Source: Marinobacter sp. (GTDB lineage: Bacteria; Pseudomonadota; Gammaproteobacteria; Pseudomonadales; Oleiphilaceae). Taken from it: DNA of 6,378 nt. Positions 1-6,236 of this stretch are shown in pieces (positions within the stretch are counted from its first letter, which is position 1; each line of letters opens with the position of its first letter). The DNA is taken from NCBI GenBank assembly GCA_017643965.1, contig JAEPMM010000200.1:1-6378 (forward strand). Direction: 5' to 3'. The notes beneath the pieces were generated by a model, which was not told the DNA's origin, ran no database searches, and worked only from the letters and a program-made list of their open reading frames with translations. The position numbers and the translations under genes were made by a program.

Positions 1-171
1 ATCCTCATAGGCACGGTGGGAGAGCGCCTCATCCAGAAAAATGTGGCGGGGCATATCCCCCATGACCGCCAGTACCCGTTCGTCTTTGATGCCCGCATCT
101 CGCAGGCGCTGAATCAGACGCATACGGGTTCGGCGGGAAGTCATGCCAATGCCCTGGAGCTCTGCAACCAT
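1..171 (-). CDS. pcm: Protein-L-isoaspartate O-methyltransferase, N-terminal part (cut by window edge)
   Basis: The 57 codons present encode the start of a cytosolic repair enzyme that uses S-adenosylmethionine to methylate isoaspartyl residues in aged proteins. The visible sequence includes MTSRRTRMRLIQRL, then DERVLAVMGDMPRHIF and DEALSHRAYED, which match the N-terminal region of gammaproteobacterial Pcm. The SAM-binding fold lies beyond the window edge and cannot be assessed; the full protein is normally a little over 200 residues. The ATG at 171-169 shares one base with the surE stop (TGATG) and has GGAGG 7 bases upstream. Homologues often begin at the equivalent of Met10 (ATG at 144-142), so the true N-terminus could be nine residues shorter, but the ribosome binding site favours the upstream ATG. 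It follows surE in many gammaproteobacteria, usually ahead of nlpD and rpoS. Confidence 0.92.
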   Translation of the reverse strand, partial: MVAELQGIGMTSRRTRMRLIQRLRDAGIKDERVLAVMGDMPRHIFLDEALSHRAYED

Positions 172-935
172 CACGGTTCCTCCCCGGCATTCACGTCGTC
201 GACCCATTCTCGCAACGGTGACAGCGCCTCATGGCGTGTCATGTCAACATGAACCGGGGTAATTGACACGTAATTCTCACGCACCGCATGGAAGTCTGTA
301 CCCGGGCCAGCATCGCTGCCCTGCCCGGCGGCGCCAATCCAGTAGCGTTCCTTGCCTCGGGGACACGTCATAGGGATGGCACCCTCGGCACGATCCCGAT
401 GACCCAGGCGGGTTACCCGGAACCCGGCGATCCTGTCCCAGGGCACATCCGGCACGTTGACGTTCAGGATGCAGCGCGGGCCCAGTGCCAAAGGCTTTTT
501 CCCCTCCAGCAGCATCCGTACCACACGGGCCGCGGTTGAATAATGGAAATGCCCTTCATTAACCAGGGACACCGCAATCGCCGGCAACCCCAGGTTGCGG
601 CCCTCGGTAGCAGCGGCCACGGTTCCGGAATAGATGATGTCGTCACCGAGATTGGCGTGGGTATTGATACCCGACACAACCCGGTCGAACGGTTGACTGA
701 AAAGGCCATTCACCGCCAGGTGGACACAGTCCGTGGGTGTTCCGTCCACCGACCGGAACCCGTTCGGGTGTTCTTCTACCGTGAGCGGTCGGCTCAGGGT
801 CAGGGCATTGCTGGCGCCGCTGTGATCCCGGTCCGGGGCAACCACTTCCAGCTCACCAATACCCGCCAGGCCCTCATACAACGCCTGAAGACCCGGTGAA
901 TGAACACCGTCATCGTTGGATAACAGTATGCGCAC
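171..935 (-). CDS. surE: 5'/3'-nucleotidase SurE
   Basis: SurE is a metal-dependent cytosolic phosphatase that dephosphorylates nucleoside 5'- and 3'-monophosphates and, in characterised members, short polyphosphate. It is associated with stationary-phase survival. The protein is 254 residues when started at the GTG at 935-933, close to E. coli SurE (253). It opens with the signature RILLSNDDG. The metal-site residues fall at the family positions: Asp8, Asp9, Ser39 (in APDRDHSGASN) and Asn91 (in SGIN), followed by NLGDDIIYSGTVAAATEG. The frame is open for eight more codons to another GTG at 959, but the chosen start has GGAG at 6-base spacing and gives the canonical N-terminus. SurE lies 70 bp after truD and overlaps pcm by one base. 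All key residues are present. Confidence 0.96.
   Translation of the reverse strand: MRILLSNDDGVHSPGLQALYEGLAGIGELEVVAPDRDHSGASNALTLSRPLTVEEHPNGFRSVDGTPTDCVHLAVNGLFSQPFDRVVSGINTHANLGDDIIYSGTVAAATEGRNLGLPAIAVSLVNEGHFHYSTAARVVRMLLEGKKPLALGPRCILNVNVPDVPWDRIAGFRVTRLGHRDRAEGAIPMTCPRGKERYWIGAAGQGSDAGPGTDFHAVRENYVSITPVHVDMTRHEALSPLREWVDDVNAGEEP
179..183 (-). promoter_or_regulatory. Ribosome binding site of pcm, inside the end of surE
   Basis: The minus strand reads GGAGG here, 7 bases before the ATG at 171 and inside the last codons of surE. It supports the upstream pcm start over the internal Met10 and indicates coupled translation of surE and pcm. Confidence 0.75.
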
Positions 936-941
936 AATTTT

Positions 942-945
942 CTCC
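942..945 (-). promoter_or_regulatory. Ribosome binding site that fixes the surE start
   Basis: The minus strand reads GGAG, then six bases (AAAATT), then GTG at 935. This supports initiation at RILLSNDDG rather than at the GTG eight codons upstream. Confidence 0.7.
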
Positions 946-1005
946 GCTAGCCTTTGCACGCCGGGTCATCGCATCTGGTCACAGATTGCCCGCCCGGATA
1001 TTTTT

Positions 1006-2094
1006 CTATGCGAGGTCTGATGCCCCATCTCGTAATTCGAATACGTCCGCCAGTACGGTCGTGGCGTATTGCCCGGGCGCCAGCCAGAAGCCGATCGCCA
1101 GCACGTCGTCCTGCAGCCATTGCCACTGCAACGCCTGCGGCAGCGCAATCAGGGGCCGACGCTCAGGCTTCATCCGGGTCACCGAAAACAGGGCCTCAAG
1201 CCCCGGTGTCCGGGACACGATATCCCGCTCCAATGCACCCTGGCCGGCGACCGCTGCGGTTCCGCCGTCCCCCCAGAGAGGACCGGTTGCCCGGTCTGCA
1301 TCGGAACCGGGTTCGCCGTCCATCGCCTGGCGCCAGTTCCCGTCGGCAACGCGGCGGGCCAGCACCTCATTGAACAGCCACGACCGGGCAGCAGAAAAGT
1401 ACAATACGTTTTTACTGTCCTGACTGCCAGAGCCCTTGCGCCCACGGCTGCCTTTTTTCCCGCCTTTGCGGCCGGACCGATTGAGGCTGGCCGGGTCCAC
1501 GGTCAACGCCTTATCGAGGTTGGCACCGTCATGACCGAACCGCTGGGGCCCGAAATAATTCGGAGCACCAACGTCACCCAGGGTCGACAGTGCCTCATCA
1601 ATGGCGGCGCGGTCACCACGAACATCGCGCAGGGTGATCTCGAAACGATTGCCCCGGTGGTCACCCCGGCGCAACTTGCGCACGAAGCGGTTGCTGGCCA
1701 CCACCGGCCAACGCTCGTTAACCCGGCCAATGAATTCCTCATCCTCAGCCTCCAGCCCCGGGCAGTACAGGCTGAACCATTGCCGGGTCACCGCGTGCCG
1801 GTCTTTCAGCCCGCAAAATCCCACATCGAAATGACGGCAACCGGACAACAGAGCCAGTTGGCGGGCCACGTACTCGGTATTGTCACCGGTCTTCTCGAGA
1901 AACAGACACAGGTGTTCGCCACCAGCACCTTGCGGGTCCGGATTGCCCTCGTGCGGAAAGTCGGCCATACCAAGATCTTCAAACACCCGAAAGTCCACCG
2001 GCGCGCACTTGAGCACGGCGGAGGCGATCCGGGTTCCGCGCGACGTTGGCCAGTCCAGCCGCCAGCCCGCCGGGTTATCGGATGGATTGCTCAC
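1006..2094 (-). CDS. truD: tRNA pseudouridine(13) synthase TruD
   Basis: TruD converts uridine 13 of certain tRNAs (tRNA-Glu in E. coli) to pseudouridine in the cytosol. Using the GTG at 2094-2092 gives 362 residues, versus 349 in E. coli. Visible family features, in this numbering, are DFRVFEDLG near residues 34-42, the catalytic motif GLKDRHAVT with Asp98, RKLRRGDHRGNRF near 139-151, and NYFGPQRFG at 179-187. Then follow YFSAARSWLFNEVLA near 232-246 and the C-terminal block IGFWLAPGQYATTVL. Between PQRFG and YFSAARS is a basic Gly/Lys/Arg/Ser-rich stretch (about residues 209-228) that E. coli TruD lacks. The start forms a GTGA overlap with the ispF stop, implying translational coupling. The frame remains open upstream to another GTG at 2130, but those 12 codons lie inside ispF and look non-native. 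The stop is TAG. Confidence 0.94.
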   Translation of the reverse strand: MSNPSDNPAGWRLDWPTSRGTRIASAVLKCAPVDFRVFEDLGMADFPHEGNPDPQGAGGEHLCLFLEKTGDNTEYVARQLALLSGCRHFDVGFCGLKDRHAVTRQWFSLYCPGLEAEDEEFIGRVNERWPVVASNRFVRKLRRGDHRGNRFEITLRDVRGDRAAIDEALSTLGDVGAPNYFGPQRFGHDGANLDKALTVDPASLNRSGRKGGKKGSRGRKGSGSQDSKNVLYFSAARSWLFNEVLARRVADGNWRQAMDGEPGSDADRATGPLWGDGGTAAVAGQGALERDIVSRTPGLEALFSVTRMKPERRPLIALPQALQWQWLQDDVLAIGFWLAPGQYATTVLADVFELRDGASDLA

Positions 2095-2570
2095 GAGGTC
2101 ACCGCTTCCAGCAGGCAGATTGCCTGGCACGCAATACCCTCACTGCGGCCGGTAAAGCCCAGCTTTTCTGTGGTGGTCGCTTTCACACTGACGCGACTGG
2201 CGGGAACGCCCAGATCTTCGGCAATGTTCAGGCGCATGGCCTCGGCGTGGGGGGCCATTCTGGGTGCCTGGGCAATGACCGTGGTGTCTACGTTCACCAC
2301 GCTGTAGCCTTCCTCGCTCACTCTGGCCACCACGCGCCGGAGCAGATCACGACTGTCCGCGCCCGCCCACTCGTCGCTGGTGTCCGGAAACAGGTGGCCG
2401 ATATCGCCGAGTGCGACCGCACCCAGCAAGGCGTCGGCCAGCGCATGCAAGAGCACATCACCATCGGAGTGCGCTTTCAGCCCCTGGTGATGGGGGATAC
2501 GCACGCCGCCGAGGGTAACAAAATCGCCGTCACAGAAGGCGTGGACATCAAAGCCCTGACCAATACGCAT
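2091..2570 (-). CDS. ispF: 2-C-methyl-D-erythritol 2,4-cyclodiphosphate synthase
   Basis: IspF is a homotrimeric zinc enzyme of the MEP isoprenoid pathway. It cyclises CDP-methylerythritol 2-phosphate to methylerythritol 2,4-cyclodiphosphate with release of CMP. The protein is 159 residues, as in E. coli. The divalent metal ligands Asp8 and His10 (in GFDVHAF) and His42 (in SDGDVLLHAL) are at the canonical positions. AHSDGD, ALGDIGHLFPDT, GADSRDLLR, IAQAPRM and KATTTEKLGFTGRSEGIA are also clear. The ATG at 2570 has GGGAAG about 7 bases upstream. It lies 30 bp after ispD, which supplies the CDP-ME branch of the same pathway, with no gene between them; in Pseudomonas, fghA is often found there. 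Its stop overlaps the truD start. Confidence 0.97.
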   Translation of the reverse strand: MRIGQGFDVHAFCDGDFVTLGGVRIPHHQGLKAHSDGDVLLHALADALLGAVALGDIGHLFPDTSDEWAGADSRDLLRRVVARVSEEGYSVVNVDTTVIAQAPRMAPHAEAMRLNIAEDLGVPASRVSVKATTTEKLGFTGRSEGIACQAICLLEAVTS

Positions 2571-2600
2571 AAGTGAACTTCCCGGAAAAATGCAGGTGTT

Positions 2601-3302
2601 TCAGAACTGGCTGAGAATGAAGCTCGCCAGGGCAAGATCCGCCGGGACCGTAATCTTGATGTTGTCCGGCCGACCTTCTACCAATTCCGGTATGTTACCT
2701 GAAAACTCGACAGCTGAGGATTCATCCGTAATCGGGTGTCCGGCTCGCAGGGCATGCTCGAGTGCCGCAACCAGTGTCGAGTAGCGGAACATCTGGGGGG
2801 TCAGGGCTCGCCACAGATCGCTGCGATCAACGGTTTCCAGAACCTGTGGCGGGTGGGAGGCATCACCGCGCTTGATGGTATCCGCCACCCGCGCCGCCAG
2901 CAAACCGCCCACACGGTGATCGCGAAGACCGGCCATCAACCGGGCAAGGTCATCCCGGTGCAGACACGGGCGCGCCGCGTCATGAACCAGCACCCAGTCG
3001 TCATCCGCCGCCCGCCCTGCCAGCGCCGCCAGCGCTGCCAGCACCGAGTCGGCACGTTCGGAGCCGCCCAGGCAGGATTGAACGCGGGGATTCGTGCTGG
3101 CTGCCGTCGACGGCCACCAGCGATCGTCAGGATGGAGCGCGACCACACACCCGGCAAAAGGTGCCGCGTCGAGAGTGCGGGACAATGTAATATCGAGGAT
3201 GAAGCGATGATCAATTCTGAGGTATTGCTTGGGGCACTCGGACTGCATGCGCTGACCTATGCCAGCGGCCGGTACAATCAACCAGAAGCGGGGGTGCGTC
3301 AT
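2601..3302 (-). CDS. ispD: 2-C-methyl-D-erythritol 4-phosphate cytidylyltransferase
   Basis: IspD joins CTP and methylerythritol 4-phosphate to make CDP-methylerythritol in the MEP pathway. The protein is 233 residues, against 236 in E. coli. The nucleotide-binding loop PAAGIGQRM spans residues 11-19 with catalytic Arg18, and Lys25 lies in CPKQYL. Other family landmarks are GGSERADSVLAAL (79-91), WVLVHDAARPCLHRDDLARL (103-122) with metal-site Asp108, DTIKR (141-145), TVDRSDLWRALTPQ (157-170), ITDESSAVE (191-199) and LVEGRPDNIKIT (207-218) with Lys216. The ATG at 3302 lies 9 bp after the ftsB stop. No strong Shine-Dalgarno sequence is seen there, so translation may depend on ribosomes terminating on ftsB. 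ispF is next. Confidence 0.97.
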   Translation of the reverse strand: MTHPRFWLIVPAAGIGQRMQSECPKQYLRIDHRFILDITLSRTLDAAPFAGCVVALHPDDRWWPSTAASTNPRVQSCLGGSERADSVLAALAALAGRAADDDWVLVHDAARPCLHRDDLARLMAGLRDHRVGGLLAARVADTIKRGDASHPPQVLETVDRSDLWRALTPQMFRYSTLVAALEHALRAGHPITDESSAVEFSGNIPELVEGRPDNIKITVPADLALASFILSQF

Positions 3303-3311
3303 GGCAACCGA

Positions 3312-3584
3312 TCAGTTTTCCACGACCAGGAAGAAGGTTTCGTCATCACGGATCAGGCCCAGGTTCATTCTGGCGCGCTCTTCGACGGCCCCCTGCTCAT
3401 TGCGCAGGTTACGCACTTCCGCGTAAAGACGCTCATTGCGAACAGACAATTCGTCGTTCTTTTCCCGTTGCTCGGCAATGGACTGCTCCAGCGCCCAAAC
3501 CTGCGCAAAACTGCCCTCCCCGATCCACAGGCGAACCTGTAGCAGGAGTATCAAGACAGCCATGATGGACCAGAGCAACTTCAT
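3312..3584 (-). CDS. ftsB: Cell division protein FtsB
   Basis: FtsB is a small bitopic inner-membrane protein of the divisome that forms the FtsQLB complex and helps activate septal peptidoglycan synthesis. The 90-residue product has a single hydrophobic segment at about residues 3-20 with a very short cytoplasmic N-terminus. A periplasmic coiled-coil region rich in Glu, Gln, Asn and Leu follows at about 25-65 (including NDELSVRNERLYAEVRNL). The conserved EERAR (68-72) and ETFF (82-85) are in the C-terminal part. E. coli FtsB is 103 residues; the C-terminal tail is shorter here. The gene begins a new unit after the eno terminator and has its own candidate promoter. A modest Shine-Dalgarno-like CGGA lies about 7 bases before the ATG. 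ispD follows after 9 bp, the usual gammaproteobacterial arrangement. Confidence 0.95.
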   Translation of the reverse strand: MKLLWSIMAVLILLLQVRLWIGEGSFAQVWALEQSIAEQREKNDELSVRNERLYAEVRNLRNEQGAVEERARMNLGLIRDDETFFLVVEN

Positions 3585-3633
3585 TGCTAATTCCGTTTAG
3601 AAAACCCGAACAAAAAACCGACACCGGATGATG

Positions 3634-3663
3634 AGTATAGACGCTAAAGTAGATTAACAACAA
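3634..3663 (-). promoter_or_regulatory. Candidate sigma70-type promoter for ftsB-ispD-ispF-truD-surE-pcm
   Basis: On the minus strand, TTGTTG (3663-3658) is followed after 18 bases by TATACT (3639-3634), a five-of-six match to the -10 consensus. The region is A+T-rich compared with its surroundings and lies directly downstream of the eno terminator. The predicted transcript would start near 3627 and leave a leader of roughly 43 bases before ftsB. The -35 match is mediocre, so this rests mostly on the -10 element and position. Confidence 0.55.
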
Positions 3664-3682
3664 ATTCTTCTAAATGGTTGTG

Positions 3683-3729
3683 TAAAAAGGCCATCGTGAC
3701 TGAAACTTCATTCAGAACACGATGGCCTT
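3683..3729 (-). terminator. Intrinsic terminator of eno
   Basis: A perfect 12-bp inverted repeat pairs 3687-3698 with 3718-3729 (AAGGCCATCGTG and its complement). Inside it, CTGAA (3700-3704) pairs with TTCAG (3711-3715), leaving a 6-base loop and a small internal loop. In the minus-strand transcript the stem is followed at once by five Ts (ending at 3684), the normal form of a rho-independent terminator. It starts about 57 bases after the eno stop. The other side has no comparable T run, so it acts mainly on the minus strand. Confidence 0.88.
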
Positions 3730-3734
3730 AACAT

Positions 3735-3771
3735 TTTGTTACCTGAAGTTGACGCTCACACAGGTAAAAAA
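3735..3771 (-). other. Weak hairpin between the eno stop and its terminator
   Basis: TTACCTG at 3739-3745 is the reverse complement of CAGGTAA at 3761-3767, with a 15-base loop. After one mismatch, three more A/T pairs extend the stem outward. In the transcript it precedes the strong terminator. It might stabilise the 3' end of the eno message, or it may be chance; the stem is short. Confidence 0.3.
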
Positions 3772-3786
3772 TGACCGGGCGAGGCC

Positions 3787-5082
<1,296 letters not shown>

Positions 5083-5140
5083 TCTTCTGAGTCTCCGGTT
5101 TTATCTTCGAAAATCGGTACAGGTTTAACGTCTAATTTTG

Positions 5141-5342
5141 GAGCGAGAGCGAACGGGTGGCCGGGCGTTGCGAAAACCGCTACGAGCACCCGCAAGCGGG
5201 TCCGGCCCACAAGCGTAGCTTGCGGTCGTTCGGCCCTCGTATGAAGCTTCGCTTCATACGCGCTCAGCCGAACCCATGTGCGCTTCTCTCAGGCCATCCA
5301 TGGCCTTCGAAATTTTCGCAACGCCCGGCCACCCGCTCGCTC
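5141..5342. repeat. Composite inverted-repeat element of about 200 bp between kdsA and eno
   Basis: The ends are near-perfect inverted repeats. The 30 bases at 5313-5342 are the exact reverse complement of 5141-5176, apart from six extra bases in the left arm (about 5148-5153). The core match is 23 bases without mismatch (5154-5176 against 5313-5335), plus a 7-base outer segment (GAGCGAG and its complement). The roughly 136-bp interior holds several further inverted repeats: ACCCGC/GCGGGT at 5188-5201, CAAGC/GCTTG at 5210-5222, a two-part hairpin at 5228-5273, and AGGCCA/TGGCCT at 5291-5306. No transposase or convincing reading frame is present, and no target-site duplication is obvious at its edges. 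It resembles the non-coding, dispersed, hairpin-rich intergenic repeats or MITE-like elements of gammaproteobacteria. That it recurs elsewhere in this genome is inferred. It occupies most of the gap of about 300 bp (5083-5388); the remaining bases hold the eno leader, a short tandem repeat and the kdsA 3' hairpin. Confidence 0.8.
5228..5273. repeat. Two-tier hairpin in the centre of the kdsA-eno repeat element
   Basis: The 10-bp perfect stem CGTATGAAGC (5238-5247) with GCTTCATACG (5251-5260) has a 3-base loop. It is enclosed by a second stem, GTTCGGC (5228-5234) with GCCGAAC (5267-5273), separated by 3 and 6 unpaired bases. It can form on either strand and has no T run after it, so it does not look like a terminator. 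Confidence 0.75.
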
Positions 5343-5346
5343 ATCC

Positions 5347-5374
5347 AGTCCTGAGAAAACAGTCCTGATGAAAC
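5347..5374. repeat. 14-bp tandem direct repeat, two copies
   Basis: AGTCCTGAGAAAAC (5347-5360) is followed immediately by AGTCCTGATGAAAC (5361-5374), with 12 of 14 bases identical. It sits between the kdsA stop and the edge of the inverted-repeat element. It may be simple slippage or a remnant of an insertion event; no function can be assigned. Confidence 0.6.
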
Positions 5375-5378
5375 GCCA

Positions 5379-5399
5379 ACACCGCCAATCAGGCGGTGT
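5379..5399 (-). other. Hairpin enclosing the kdsA stop codon
   Basis: ACACCGCC (5379-5386) pairs with GGCGGTGT (5392-5399), an 8-bp G+C-rich stem with a 5-base loop that contains the TGA stop of kdsA (5391-5389). Only a short T stretch (GTTTC) follows in the minus-strand transcript, so this is at best a weak terminator. It may instead be an mRNA 3'-end or processing structure. Confidence 0.5.
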
Positions 5400-6234
5400 C
5401 GATAGGTTTAAAACTCTTAACAAGATCATCCACCGCTTTCACCCGCTGGAGGAATGGCTCCAGCTGGCTCAGGCGCAGGGCGCAGGGGCCATCGCATTTA
5501 GCCTGATCCGGATCCGGATGGGCCTCCAGGAACAGGCCTGCCAGCCCCTGGGACATGCCCGCCAGCGCCAGTTCCGTCACCTGAGCACGGCGGCCACCAG
5601 CGGAATCAGCGCGGCCACCCGGCATCTGCAGGGAATGCGTCACATCGAACATCACCGGCACGTTCATCGACTTCATGATGCCGAAACCCAGCATGTCGAC
5701 CACCAGGTTGTTGTAGCCGAAGCTGCTGCCCCGCTCGCACAGGATCACCTTGTCGTTACCTGCTTCTTCGCACTTGGTGATGATGTGCTTCATTTCCTGG
5801 GGCGCCAGGAACTGCGCTTTCTTGATGTTGATCACAGCGCCGGTTTTGGCCATCGCCACCACCAGATCGGTCTGGCGGCTCAGGAATGCCGGCAGCTGGA
5901 TGATGTCGCAGACTTCAGCCGCAGGCGCTGCCTGAGCCGGGTCATGCACATCGGAGATGATGGGAACGCCGAACCGGCTTTTGATGTCTGCCAGTATCTG
6001 CAGGCCCTTGTCGAGCCCGGGGCCGCGGAACGAGTTGACGGAGGAGCGATTGGCCTTATCGAAGGAGGCCTTGAACACGTAGGAAATACCCAGCTTGCGG
6101 GTGGCTTCCACATACGCCTCTGCCACTTCCATGGCCAGCTCTGCCGATTCCAAAACATTCATGCCACCGAACAGCACGAAAGGCTTGTCGTTGGCGACCT
6201 CAATACCTGCAACGTTGACCGTGCTCCGGGCCAT
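5389..6234 (-). CDS. kdsA: 3-deoxy-8-phosphooctulonate synthase (KDO-8-P synthase)
   Basis: KdsA condenses phosphoenolpyruvate with arabinose 5-phosphate to form KDO 8-phosphate, the precursor of the inner-core sugar of lipopolysaccharide; it indicates a Gram-negative host. The product is 281 residues, against 284 in E. coli. Conserved blocks, in order, are FVLFGGMNVLES (19-30), YVFKASFDKANRSS (52-65), RGPGLDKG (70-77), ISDVHDPAQA (93-102), VIQLPAF-like IIQLPAF (111-117), KTGAVINIKKAQF (130-142), CERGSSFGYNNL (166-177), FDVTHSLQ (196-203), AGGRRAQV (212-219) and EAHPDPDQAKCDGP (237-250). Asn26 in GGMN marks the metal-independent class; metal-dependent enzymes have Cys there. The ATG at 6234 is two bases after the pyrG stop, with AAGGAA about 9 bases upstream inside pyrG. 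The pyrG-kdsA-eno order is widely conserved. Confidence 0.98.
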   Translation of the reverse strand: MARSTVNVAGIEVANDKPFVLFGGMNVLESAELAMEVAEAYVEATRKLGISYVFKASFDKANRSSVNSFRGPGLDKGLQILADIKSRFGVPIISDVHDPAQAAPAAEVCDIIQLPAFLSRQTDLVVAMAKTGAVINIKKAQFLAPQEMKHIITKCEEAGNDKVILCERGSSFGYNNLVVDMLGFGIMKSMNVPVMFDVTHSLQMPGGRADSAGGRRAQVTELALAGMSQGLAGLFLEAHPDPDQAKCDGPCALRLSQLEPFLQRVKAVDDLVKSFKPIDTA

Positions 6235-6236
6235 GC

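Noticed and set aside
936..1005. Possible separate promoter for surE in the 70-bp truD-surE gap
   Set aside because: No acceptable -35/-10 pair was seen on the minus strand; the gap ends in the surE ribosome binding site and otherwise shows nothing distinctive.
1069..2307. Long plus-strand reading frame of about 412 codons opposite truD and ispF
   Set aside because: It is antisense to two well-recognised genes, resembles no known protein, and long opposite-strand frames are expected in G+C-rich coding DNA.
3585..3786. Search for a small RNA or riboswitch between eno and ftsB
   Set aside because: The gap is explained by the eno terminator and a candidate ftsB promoter; the remaining A+T-rich bases show no recognisable RNA fold or aptamer.
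5100..5128. Possible eno promoter, TTAAAC then 17 bases then GATAAA on the minus strand
   Set aside because: The matches are only three and four of six, and the implied transcription start near 5093 would cut into the eno ribosome binding site.
5141..5342. Reading the inverted-repeat element as a transcription terminator or attachment site
   Set aside because: No T tract follows its stems on either strand, and no tRNA gene, integrase or clear flanking duplication is present.
5157..5354. Small plus-strand frame of 65 codons inside the kdsA-eno repeat element
   Set aside because: Its sequence is dictated by the inverted repeats and hairpins. It has no good ribosome binding site and is the kind of spurious hypothetical protein that repeats generate.
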